Below are positions 46,767 to 56,100 of a DNA stretch of 64,000 nucleotides, piece by piece. Source of the DNA: Fodinibius saliphilus. GTDB lineage: Bacteria; Bacteroidota; Rhodothermia; Balneolales; Balneolaceae. A program made the translations under genes and the position numbers. Within the stretch, counting starts at the first letter, position 1. Each line of letters starts with the position of its first letter. The DNA lies in contig NZ_VAWF01000001.1 of NCBI RefSeq assembly GCF_005869845.1, positions 310,001 to 374,000 on the forward strand, read 5' to 3'. Below the pieces are notes generated by a model. It was given only the letters and a program-made list of their open reading frames with translations, made no database searches and was not told the origin of the DNA.

Positions 46767-47930
46767 TTATCGTTGTTCAACTGGGACCCAGTCTTTATTC
46801 TTTTCACCGATGTATAGGGCACGGGGACGAACAAGGCGGTTATTTTCAGCCTGTTCGATGTAGTGACCTGTCCAGCCGGAAACGCGGCTCATGGTGAAAA
46901 TGCAGGTATAAAGATCAGGTTTAATACCCATAGAGTAATATACTGTTGCTGAGAAGAAATCGACATTTGGATCGATATCTTTTTCGTTCTTCATGGTTTC
47001 GAGGATCGCTTCTGACCATTCGTAAAGTTCAGTATGGCCGGTTTCTTCTGAAAGTTGTTTAGACATACCTCGAAGAATGCGAGCACGGGGGTCCATGGTC
47101 TTGTATACACGATGGCCAAAGCCCATTACTTTCTCTTTGTTATCCAGACGTTGGTGGATATACTCTACAGGGTCAGCGTCTTTTTCATCGATATCTAGCA
47201 GCATGTTCATGACCTGCTGGTTAGCACCGCCGTGCAGAGGTCCTTTTAGGGCACCAATAGCTCCCGTAACAGAAGAATACATATCGGATTCTGTTGAGCA
47301 GATGGCACGGTTGGTAAAGGTGGATGCGTTCATGCCGTGCTCGGCGTGTAAGATGAGGCAAAGATTCATCGTTTTTTCAGCCTCTTCGCCGGGTTTTTCA
47401 TCATTTAACATATAAAGAAAGTTGAACGCTGTACTTTTTTCGTTGAGAGGTTCAACAATGTTTTTGCCACTACGACTGCGATCAAAAGCAGCAATAATTG
47501 TAGGGATTTTTGCGGTAATAGTAATAGCTTTGTTGATACGGAATTCGTCGGTATCGTCAGCATCTAATTCATGGAAATCACCAAGCATAGACACAGCCGT
47601 TCGGAGCACTGCCATCGGTTCTGCATTTTTAGACGTATTTTGAATATAGTCTAATACCGGCTTTGGAAGCTCTCGGCTGTTTTGCAGTTTGGTGTTAAGT
47701 TCTTCTAATTCCGACTTGTTGGGTAAACGGTTGTTCCAAAGCAGAAAGCATACTTCTTCGAAACTAGCGTTTTCTGCTAAGGTGTCAATATCATATCCGG
47801 CATAGATAAGTTCTCCTTTTTTTCCGTCGATAAAACTTTTATTTGAAGAAAAAGCGACAATACCTGCCAAACCTTTATTAATGTGCGGATATTGACTTAG
47901 GTCAATTTCTGTCTTTAAGCTCTCAGCCAT
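46767..47930 (-). CDS. gltA: Citrate synthase
   Basis: TCA-cycle enzyme joining oxaloacetate and acetyl-CoA. The 387 aa length fits the shorter, dimeric (type I-like) bacterial form rather than the hexameric E. coli form (427 aa). Catalytic residues are visible: His in LHAEHGMNAST, His in VMGFGHRVYKTMDPRA, and Asp in PNVDFFSATVYYSMG. The N-terminus (INKGLAGIVAFSSNKSFIDGKKGELIYAGYDIDTLAE) is typical. A TATATTTG -7 candidate lies 47 bases upstream. Methylcitrate synthase is an alternative for this size class; prp genes are not nearby. Confidence 0.94.
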   Translation of the reverse strand: MAESLKTEIDLSQYPHINKGLAGIVAFSSNKSFIDGKKGELIYAGYDIDTLAENASFEEVCFLLWNNRLPNKSELEELNTKLQNSRELPKPVLDYIQNTSKNAEPMAVLRTAVSMLGDFHELDADDTDEFRINKAITITAKIPTIIAAFDRSRSGKNIVEPLNEKSTAFNFLYMLNDEKPGEEAEKTMNLCLILHAEHGMNASTFTNRAICSTESDMYSSVTGAIGALKGPLHGGANQQVMNMLLDIDEKDADPVEYIHQRLDNKEKVMGFGHRVYKTMDPRARILRGMSKQLSEETGHTELYEWSEAILETMKNEKDIDPNVDFFSATVYYSMGIKPDLYTCIFTMSRVSGWTGHYIEQAENNRLVRPRALYIGEKNKDWVPVEQR

Positions 47931-47976
47931 TCTGTACTCCGAATTTTAGATTGGATATAAACTTTTTGTTGCGGGT

Positions 47977-47984
47977 CAAATATA
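47977..47984 (-). promoter_or_regulatory. Candidate gltA -7 promoter element
   Basis: The minus strand reads TATATTTG, matching TAnnTTTG, 47 bases before the start codon. The -33 element is not clear. Confidence 0.35.
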
Positions 47985-48129
47985 ATATATAGCGATCAGA
48001 AAATCAGGTTTTAGTTGTGTGTTTTTAGCTGTTTTAAGTTTGTTTTGAAAGGTTATAACGTGAAATTGGTTAACAGCGTTTAGCTGTTCACAATATTTAA
48101 TACTTTTTACTCTCTTTTTTGTGCTGAAT

Positions 48130-48912
48130 TTAAGATTCAGCTTGTTCTTTAGCATTATTCCAGTGTTTGTCCATCTCTTTGAGTGAAACATCCGAGATAT
48201 CTTTGTCTTCTTCTTTTAGTCGCTCTTCGATGTATTGAAATCGTTGAATGAATTTTCGGTTTGTGGCACGCAGGCTATCTTCAGCATTCAGATTGAAGAA
48301 CCGACCGGCATTTACCAGTGAAAAAAGGAGATCGCCGAATTCGTCTTGTTTTTCTTTTTCTGTACCGCTCTCAAGCACTTCTTTAAATTCGTCGAGCTCT
48401 TCTTCAAGCTTCTCCCAAACCTGTGAAAATTCGGGCCAGTCAAAGCCTACGTTGGCGGCTTTCTCTTGCATACGTTGCGCTCGGATAAGGGCAGGGAGGG
48501 GGGTGGGGATACCTTCCAATACTGATTTTTTCCCTTCTTCCATTTTAATACTTTCCCAGTTCTTGGCTACTTGTTCTTCGTCATTGGCATTTTCATCTCC
48601 AAAAACATGGGGGTGACGCCGGATGAGCTTTTGCTGGATGGAGAATATTACATCGTTTATGGAGAAGTTGTCTTTTTCTTCGCCCATTCGGCTATGGAAT
48701 ACAACATGCAGTAGTACATCGCCGAGCTCTTTCTGTAGTTCGCCAAAGTCTTTGGTATCAATAGCTTCGACAGCTTCATAGGCTTCTTCGATTAAATTGT
48801 CTTTAATACTTTCATGGGTCTGCTTACGATCCCAAGGACATTCTTTTCGAAGAATTTGTACAATTTCTACAAGGTCGTTGAAATTTTTGGTGGGCTTGCG
48901 ATCTTCAGCCAT
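48130..48912 (-). CDS. mazG: Nucleoside triphosphate pyrophosphohydrolase MazG
   Basis: House-cleaning enzyme hydrolysing (d)NTPs to NMP and PPi. The 260-aa protein has two MazG repeats: the first with LRKECPWDRKQTHESIKDNLIEEAYEAVEAI and ELQKELGDVLLHVVFHSRM (E-x2-E...E-x2-D metal motifs), and the second with KLEEELDEFKEVLESG and KQDEFGDLLFSLVNAGRF. This is the canonical two-domain form. A 7-bp hairpin (GCTGAAT/ATTCAGC, 48123-48141) overlaps the stop codon. Upstream TATCTTTG at 48959-48966 is a promoter candidate. Confidence 0.95.
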   Translation of the reverse strand: MAEDRKPTKNFNDLVEIVQILRKECPWDRKQTHESIKDNLIEEAYEAVEAIDTKDFGELQKELGDVLLHVVFHSRMGEEKDNFSINDVIFSIQQKLIRRHPHVFGDENANDEEQVAKNWESIKMEEGKKSVLEGIPTPLPALIRAQRMQEKAANVGFDWPEFSQVWEKLEEELDEFKEVLESGTEKEKQDEFGDLLFSLVNAGRFFNLNAEDSLRATNRKFIQRFQYIEERLKEEDKDISDVSLKEMDKHWNNAKEQAES

Positions 48913-48958
48913 GTTATAACAGTGATCATTTTATAGTTATTAATAATAGTGCTAAAGG

Positions 48959-48966
48959 CAAAGATA
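48959..48966 (-). promoter_or_regulatory. Candidate mazG -7 promoter element
   Basis: The minus strand reads TATCTTTG, identical to the octamers before purB and leuS, 47 bases from the mazG start. Confidence 0.4.
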
Positions 48967-49052
48967 CTGATTTAACGGTAAGAATTAAGTATCAGAATTA
49001 GCTGGTATCCTTTTACTATTCAAAAAAATGATCACTGTCGCCAGAAACTAAA

Positions 49053-50321
49053 TCACGTCTTTCGCTTTTTCTTTTTCGCCGCCGGGAAGAGGATATTATT
49101 GAGGATAAGTCTATAACCGGGGCTACTGGTGTGCAGGCTTAAGTCAGTAGGCGGGTCATTAACACGGTGGGTATAATCTTCAGGGTCATGACCGGCATAG
49201 AATGTAAAGGTGCCTCGCCCATAATTTCCATGGACATATTTTACCATATTTCGACCGGGACTTTCGCCTAATATGACAACCGATTCTTTGATTTTATCCT
49301 TTTGGAATGCTGTTGTTTGTCCGTAGAATCCGCGTATACTGCTTACATGGTTTTGAGTTAACATAGTGGGTACAGGATCCCATTTAGCGGAGAATTCAAA
49401 AAGGGTGAAGAAATCTAGCGATTTATCTACTTCGTTAATCTGAACAGGAACATCGATATTGGCGTGTTCATATTCTGCAGGATTTGTACTCACCTTAAAA
49501 TCAGTGAATGCCAGGGTATTTTTAAAATTAAGCTTTTGCTGTACATTGGGATCCATTGGGTCGCCGTCATAAGGGGTGGGAGCGATATCAACCCCTTGGG
49601 CAGCAAGGGCGATATCAAAGGTATCAGTGCCTGAACACATCGAGAACATAAAGCCACCATTACCCACATACTCCTTAATTTTGGCGGCTACTGCCTTTTT
49701 CTCTTTACTGACACTTTCATAACCTAATTCTTTAGCCATAGCTTCCATCTGTCGAACTTGTTTGATATACCATGGCTGATTTTTGGAAGAGCCCCAAAAT
49801 TTGCCATACTGTCCAGTAAAGTCTTCGTGATGAAGGTGCAGCCAATCATATTTTGAAAGCTTACCGTTGAGTACTTCCGGGTCCCAAACCTTATCAAATT
49901 CAATATCGGCATAAGTCAGGGCCAGGGTCACAGCATCATCCCAGGGTAGGGCCTGTTTAGGGGTGTAGACCGCAATTTTAGGGGCTTTATCGAGCTTTGT
50001 AACCGATGTATTGGAATTGGGTTGTTCTACTTCAGTTATAATCTTGGCTGCTTCTTTATTGGAAATAACTGTAGCTTTCACATTTTTAAGTCGACAAGTA
50101 CGCAGTAATTCATCGGAGTAATCGGTCATAAAGCTGCCCCCTTTATAGTTTAGCAACCACTTCGATGAGTTCCCGTCCTGTAGGTTATTGAATATAATTC
50201 CGTAGGCCTTCAAATGGTTGGTTTGAGAGGCATCCATAGGAATAAACAGCTGTTGTTGTGCCAGGCCGGTTGAACTTAGAAATAGAGAGATAAGAATTAT
50301 AATAAGAGTGCGTAATAGCAT
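49053..50321 (-). CDS. Secreted protein of the family often named 'asparagine synthetase B', likely amidotransferase-like fold
   Basis: Exported protein of 422 aa from ATG 50321 (signal peptide MLLRTLIIILISLFLSSTGLA); an upstream ATG at 50375 would lie inside the TPR gene. Bacteroidota relatives are commonly labelled asparagine synthetase B, but I see neither the N-terminal Cys glutaminase nor the ATP-pyrophosphatase domain. The body is an alpha/beta, class I glutamine-amidotransferase-like arrangement with FIPMDASQTNHLKAYG, LNYKGGSFMTDYSDEL, the elbow-like GGFMFSMCSGTDTFDIALAAQG, and GTFTFYAGHDPEDYTHRV. The start is one base from the TPR stop codon, so the two are translationally coupled. 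The function is unknown; the tail is Lys-rich. Confidence 0.75.
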   Translation of the reverse strand: MLLRTLIIILISLFLSSTGLAQQQLFIPMDASQTNHLKAYGIIFNNLQDGNSSKWLLNYKGGSFMTDYSDELLRTCRLKNVKATVISNKEAAKIITEVEQPNSNTSVTKLDKAPKIAVYTPKQALPWDDAVTLALTYADIEFDKVWDPEVLNGKLSKYDWLHLHHEDFTGQYGKFWGSSKNQPWYIKQVRQMEAMAKELGYESVSKEKKAVAAKIKEYVGNGGFMFSMCSGTDTFDIALAAQGVDIAPTPYDGDPMDPNVQQKLNFKNTLAFTDFKVSTNPAEYEHANIDVPVQINEVDKSLDFFTLFEFSAKWDPVPTMLTQNHVSSIRGFYGQTTAFQKDKIKESVVILGESPGRNMVKYVHGNYGRGTFTFYAGHDPEDYTHRVNDPPTDLSLHTSSPGYRLILNNILFPAAKKKKRKT

Positions 50322-50322
50322 A

Positions 50323-52260
50323 TCAGGTTTGAATATTTTGCAATTCGTTAATTCGATTGCGTACGTATGTGGCATAAAAGCCGTTTGGAAAGTGAACTAA
50401 AATTTCCTCATAGATTGGAAACAGTTGTTTTACCGTTGTTGGTAATTTTACTTGTTTCTCGTTGTTCCCAAATGTTTTAGGCGTGCCAGCTGTTTCATCT
50501 TGAATGGAAGAAAGCTCTTTATTATTAACCAGTTGATCGGCTAGACGTGCACGTTCCCATAAGAGCCGTTCATGAAGAGGTGACCCCGCACCATATTGGC
50601 TAAGGTATTGACTAAGGGTTTTATATATGAAGCCGATATTACCTTGTGTTTTATGTAAGCTGAGTTCTAATATGGCATCATCGATAAGGGGATGGTAGGA
50701 GCTTTCTTGGAAGAGGTCTTGCAGGCTGTTTTGGGCAAGCTGATCTTTGCCCTGTGAAAAGTATTCGATAGCGTTAGCAAATGGACGGAGTTGCATTCCA
50801 GTGCTATCCGCATTGAGACCACTTTGTATCCATATTCTTAGTTGCACTGCATCATTGGCAAAGTAGGAGGTGTTTTGTCGTTCTAGGGCATTGAGCTGGA
50901 TTTTAGCAAATTCGTAATCCCCGGAATAAAAATCAGTGAGTGCAAGATAATATCGGCTTTCTTCAGCGAGTAACCCTGTATTTTCTTGTTTATTACTCTT
51001 AGTAAAAGCAATACGGGCCCGACTGTACTCTTGGTTATAGAGATGCAACCGCCCCTCGATATAATCTATTTTTGCTTGTAGGGATTTCCCGGAAAGAATA
51101 CGTAATTCTTCCAGGTATTTTGCAGCAGTATCAGGCTGATGCGTAACATCGAGCGCAAGCTCTGACAGTTCTACTAGAACTTTATCAATGCGGCGGTAGT
51201 TTGGCTTTTGATTTTTGATCGATTTCAGTGTTGTTATTGCTTTGTTGTAGAGTTCATTGCGCTCTGAGGAAAGACCAAGGTTATAGTTTTCTAAATATTT
51301 GGCCCATTGACGGTAGATGGTAGCCAGCTTTTCCATCGACCTGTATTTCAGTGAATGAACCTGATTTTCTATATAATAAGAATATGCTTTTTCAGCCAAT
51401 TCAAACTTTTGGGCTGCCAGTAATTTGCGACCTATATTGAAGGGCAAGTAGGTGAGGTTTGAAGATAGGGCTTCATACTTTCTTGCAGTGGCAAGAGCTC
51501 GCTTATATAGTTCGCGTTCCATCAGCAACCAAACTTCCAGTTGCTGTAAATTTCGATAACTTGGATGACGTGGTGACAGCTGCTTTAAAAAATCTGATAT
51601 TTCTAAAATTGCTACATCATAAATATAATCATCTTTAAATCGGATCAAGCGTTGTTGAATAAAACTTAACCGGTTGGGGCTTTTTTTTACCAATTGAAGG
51701 TATTCTCTAATAGCTTGCTCGTATTTCCCGGCTTGCAGGTACGTATCGGCTAGTTCTGAGCTAATGATATTTGAGCTAGTGTGATACTGTTGGAGTTGAT
51801 TATAAACGGTAATGGCGCGGTCAAATGCCCGCCGTCGGCTCATTGTACGAGCAAGTTGCAGGCTAACTTGTTGGTCTTTTTTATATTTATTCGAAATATT
51901 ATCCCAAATTGAAAAAGCCTTCTTTTTCTTTCCTGCTATATAATAAATTTCTCCGATTCGTATCTTTGCACGAGGTTGGTAAGAACTTTGGTCAACTGCT
52001 TGTTGAGCTAATGATATTGCTTGCTCATATTTTTTGAGATTTATAAGACACTCAACAGTCTTATTGAAATAGGTATAGTTATTGGGTTGTTCTTGATAGA
52101 GTTTGTTGAACTTTTGAAATGCCTGCTGGTATTTTTGCTGACGGAGAAGTTGATCAGCCACAAAATATTCATTATCGAGTTGTGCCAGCCCTATTTGTGG
52201 AACAAAGGCTAAGAACAACATCAATATTAATATATATATTGATTTAGAGGATTTTCTCAT
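50323..52260 (-). CDS. Tetratricopeptide repeat protein
   Basis: Exported 645-aa protein: a signal peptide (1-26, ending GLA) precedes about twelve or more TPR-like helical pairs. Clear units are DQLLRQQKYQQAFQKFNKLYQEQPNNY, LINLKKYEQAISLAQQAVDQSS, DTYLQAGKYEQAIREYLQLVKKSP and SRYYLALTDFYSGDYEFAKIQLNALERQ. It resembles scaffold proteins of the cell envelope. The start overlaps the maf stop by four bases (ATGA-type) and the stop is one base from the following start, so it is the middle gene of a coupled operon. No enzymatic motif is seen. Confidence 0.85.
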   Translation of the reverse strand: MRKSSKSIYILILMLFLAFVPQIGLAQLDNEYFVADQLLRQQKYQQAFQKFNKLYQEQPNNYTYFNKTVECLINLKKYEQAISLAQQAVDQSSYQPRAKIRIGEIYYIAGKKKKAFSIWDNISNKYKKDQQVSLQLARTMSRRRAFDRAITVYNQLQQYHTSSNIISSELADTYLQAGKYEQAIREYLQLVKKSPNRLSFIQQRLIRFKDDYIYDVAILEISDFLKQLSPRHPSYRNLQQLEVWLLMERELYKRALATARKYEALSSNLTYLPFNIGRKLLAAQKFELAEKAYSYYIENQVHSLKYRSMEKLATIYRQWAKYLENYNLGLSSERNELYNKAITTLKSIKNQKPNYRRIDKVLVELSELALDVTHQPDTAAKYLEELRILSGKSLQAKIDYIEGRLHLYNQEYSRARIAFTKSNKQENTGLLAEESRYYLALTDFYSGDYEFAKIQLNALERQNTSYFANDAVQLRIWIQSGLNADSTGMQLRPFANAIEYFSQGKDQLAQNSLQDLFQESSYHPLIDDAILELSLHKTQGNIGFIYKTLSQYLSQYGAGSPLHERLLWERARLADQLVNNKELSSIQDETAGTPKTFGNNEKQVKLPTTVKQLFPIYEEILVHFPNGFYATYVRNRINELQNIQT

Positions 52261-52871
52261 CTGTTTTTATTTCCAGGTTTGGGTAAGAGGTCGCCTGCAA
52301 AATTTCTAACAGTATTATAAAAGCTGTGAAGCGGAAATCCTACCACATTGTTATAGTCTCCTTCTATACGCTTAACAAAAATTGCACCAAAATCATCCTG
52401 AATACCATAACTCCCAGCCTTGTCCATGGGGCTGCCTCCCTTCACATAGGTATCAATATCAAGAGGATCAAGTTCTCCAAACGTTACATCTGTAACTTCA
52501 AAAAACGTAGTACTGTCCACGATGTTATTTAAATGATCTGTTTTATATAGTGCTACGCCCGTATATACTTGGTGGGTATTTCCACTTAGTTGTGTTAACA
52601 TTTGGCGGGCATCATCAGCATCTTTGGGTTTCTCAAGTATATTGTCTTCGAAAGTAACAATGGTATCTGCACCAATCACAAGTGTGTTGCTAAATTGAGA
52701 GGCTATGTCTTTTCCTTTTTGCATAGCCAGCTCGCAAACGATCTTTTCGGGTGGCCATTCTGGGTTGTACTCTTCCTCAATAGCACTTGGTTGAACTTCA
52801 AAAGAGAGATTGATTTGGTTTAATAATTTTTTCCTTCGAGGACTGGCTGAAGCAAGAATTATCTGTTTCAA
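52257..52871 (-). CDS. maf: Maf family nucleoside triphosphate pyrophosphatase
   Basis: Cytosolic enzyme of 204 aa that removes non-canonical or modified nucleotides such as dTTP/UTP or m7GTP; also described as a septum-formation inhibitor. The signature SASPRRKKLLNQI (residues 8-20), the metal region IEEEYNPEW, GADTIV (67-72), KPKDADDARQMLTQLSGNTHQVYTG and GSYGIQDDFGAIFVKRIEGDYNNVVGFPL are all visible. It is the first gene of the maf-TPR-secreted protein operon, with a four-base overlap into the TPR gene. Confidence 0.95.
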   Translation of the reverse strand: MKQIILASASPRRKKLLNQINLSFEVQPSAIEEEYNPEWPPEKIVCELAMQKGKDIASQFSNTLVIGADTIVTFEDNILEKPKDADDARQMLTQLSGNTHQVYTGVALYKTDHLNNIVDSTTFFEVTDVTFGELDPLDIDTYVKGGSPMDKAGSYGIQDDFGAIFVKRIEGDYNNVVGFPLHSFYNTVRNFAGDLLPKPGNKNR

Positions 52872-53183
52872 AAGGATGAATTCTAGGTTAAAGATGATTT
52901 TTTGAAAAAGATATTGTACAATCTAATATCATAATTGTTGAAAACAGCTTAAGGTATCAGCTTTCCGGTTGGGAAAATAACAAATAATCTATTTAACAAT
53001 AATTGCCAGGGTATAAATCGTAATATTAGCTTATCTTTAATGATATCTGTTTGAGTGATTAAGAAAACGATGCTGTTACGTATTGAAGATATTTTTTAGT
53101 TGTCCGATAAACATTGATAGTTAGGTTTTCCCCATTTAATAATAGCAGAAGGATTTCAACGAACTTCAAAGGAATAGAACAAA
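52872..53183. other. Divergent promoter region, maf / multi-PAS kinase
   Basis: This 312-base region is without ORFs. TATCTTTA (53032-53039), one mismatch from TAnnTTTG, might serve the kinase gene, leaving a leader of about 140 bases. No strong palindrome or hairpin is seen. Confidence 0.4.
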
Positions 53184-56100
53184 ATGCATAATCCGTATCG
53201 TCTATTGCTCATGAGTAATAATGGTGATGAAGCTGAGTATGTAATAGCCCTTCTAGAAAACCTGGATTTGCAAATTACTTTTGAAGTAATTGCGAAAAAA
53301 AAACAGCTGCTTGAAAAAATAAATTCATTTCAACCAGATTTAATAGTCTCTGAAAATAAGCTTTCCGGTTTTTTGGGGGTAGATGCTTTTCACTTAATCC
53401 GAGAAGAACAACCAGACCTTCCCTTTATTTTAATAGGCGATTCGATTGACGAGGAGAAAGTATTAGATCTTATGTTAGAAGGGCTTTCTGATTTTGTCAG
53501 AAGGCATAATCTGGAGCGACTCTTGCCGGCTGTTAAACGTGAGATACAAAATTATCGAAAACACAAAAAAAAGGAAGAACAGTTATCGCACTCTCTTGAT
53601 CGTTATCAGGCCTTGGTTCAATCGGTAGATGGTATAGTTTGGGAAGCAGATGCAGATACTTTTGAATTTACTTATGTAAGTCCGCAGTCAGAGCAAATAT
53701 TGGGTTATGCACCTGAAGAATGGTATGAATCCAAATATTTTTGGAAGAATCATATTCATCCCGAAGACCAAGAAAAAGCTATTACTTATTGTCATAATAA
53801 AACCAAGCAGGGAGAAGATCATTCTTTTGAATACCGTATGTTTACCTCAGAAGGACGAGAAGTATGGCTTCGTGATTATGTCACGGTTATAAAAAAAGAG
53901 GGACGTTCCGCCATTTTGCGTGGGTTAATGGTTGATATCACAGAGCAAAAGTATTTGTCCGAGATTGACCAGTTGGAAAATCGCTTGTCCAATATGATTA
54001 TTGAGTCTGGTACGAGCCTGCAAGAGATTCTTGATTTCTTTGTTGATCATCTTGAAGAGATCTTTCCCCAGATGATTCCGTCTATTGTAAAAGTTGAAGA
54101 TGGGAGATTGCATAGGTGGTCTTCTTCAAGTCGTTTGTCTGATCGGTATTTAGATGCGATTGATGGGTTAGAGATCGGTCCGGATGTTGGTTCTTGCGGC
54201 AGGGCAGCATCATTAAAAGAAAAAGTAATCGTTCCCAATATCGGGAATGATTCTTATTGGGAAGCTTTCCACGATATTGCGGAGAAGAGTGGTTTACAAG
54301 CTTGTTGGTCGCAACCACTAATAGATAGTACAGGAGAAGTAATTGGGACATTTGGAATTTATTATGCTGAACCTAAACAGCCTACCTTGCTTGAAGAGAA
54401 GGTAATTAACAGGGCACGGAATATCTTGCAGGTTCTTATTGAGAATAAGAGATCGGAGAAGGAGCTTAAACAGAAGCAAAAGCTTCTTGATGAAGCATAT
54501 CAACTTGCTGATATCGGGCACTGGGAATTAAACTTGAAAAAAGAGCAGTTGTTTTGGTCTGAAAGTATAAAGAAAATACACGAGGTGCCTAGTGACTATA
54601 CGCCAGATCTGGATAATGCAATACAATTCTATAAAGAGGGAAGTAACCGAGAAGCCATAACAAGAGCAGTTGAGAATTCGATAGAAACAGGAGAAGGATT
54701 TGACTTAGAGTTAGAAATTATCACTAAAAAAGGAAATCCCCGATGGGTAAGGGCCGTAGGTGAAACGGAATTCAGAGATGGTCAATGCCATAAAATTTAT
54801 GGTTCCACTCAGGAAATCACCGAACGGAAAAAAGTTGAATTAAAACTGAGAGATACTCGCCAAAAGCTCAAAGATATTGTAGAGCACAGTACAAATATGT
54901 TTTATCGTCATGATCCCAATCATGTACTATCATACGTGAGTCCACAATCAGAAGAGTTTTTGGGATACAAACCGGAACAGGCTAAGAAAAGGTGGACCAA
55001 GTTTGTGACTGACCACCCCATAAATGAAAAAGGATTCAAAAAGACCCAAAAAGCCATTGATACCGGGGAGTCTCAGCCACCTTTTGAGTTACAACTGGTG
55101 AAAGGGAACGGAGAAAAAATTTGGGTTCAAGTTAATGAAGCACCAATTGTGGAGGATGGGGAGACTATTGCAATTGTGGGGTCGTTAACGGATATCACAG
55201 AAAGAAAGGAATATGAGGAACAACTTGAACAGCTTTCTTTGGTTGCAGCTAAGACGACGGATATTATTGTTATAACAGATGCGGATGCTAATATTACATG
55301 GGCTAATGATGCGTTTGAAGAACTTATGGAGTACAGTCCGGAAGAGTATTTAGGGGCCAATCCTACTGATCTGTTACATGGGCCTGAAACAGATCAAGAA
55401 ACATCACGAAGAATTGTCGATGCTGTAGAGGCTGCGGAAAGTGTACAAGATGTGATTGTAAATTATTCCCAAACCGGAAAAAAATATTGGCTTGATGTTA
55501 CGATTGATCCCATTTTCAATGCCCAGGGAGAGTGTGAGCGAATTATAAGTGTAGAAAAAGATGTGACTGAACAGGTTGAACGGAAAAGAAAGCTCCAGGA
55601 GAGTGTGGAACGGTATGATATTGTATCAAAAGCGACAAGCGATACCATCTGGGATTTTGATTTAGAAGAAAATATTAATCGATATAGCCGAAATTTAGAA
55701 ACCATGTTTGGGTATGGAAAGACGGAAGTCACGAATCCCAAAAAGTGGTGGAAAGATAAAATCCACCCAGAAGATTATCCGAGGGTTATAGAACAGATTG
55801 AGCAGGCCTTAGAATCCAAGAAAGATCGGTTTCAGATGGAGTATCGATTTAAGGCCTATGACGGAGTGTATAAATTTATTTATGATCGCGCTTTTATTGT
55901 TTCGGATGATGATGGTAATCCTGTTCGCATGATTGGAGCCATGCAGGATGTAACTCAGCAAAAAGCGGAAAAGAAATGGTTAAAACTGTTTGAATCAGCA
56001 GTATCTAATACCACAGAATCGGTAGCTATTTTGCAGGGAGAGCCTACCGACGGTGTTGGCCGAAAGATATTATATGTCAATAATGCGTTTAAAAAGATGA

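Noticed and set aside
48123-48141. Hairpin GCTGAAT/ATTCAGC at the mazG stop as terminator
   Set aside because: Followed by an A-rich rather than T-rich run on the coding strand.
49053-50321. True asparagine synthetase (asnB)
   Set aside because: It has a signal peptide and lacks both defining domains.
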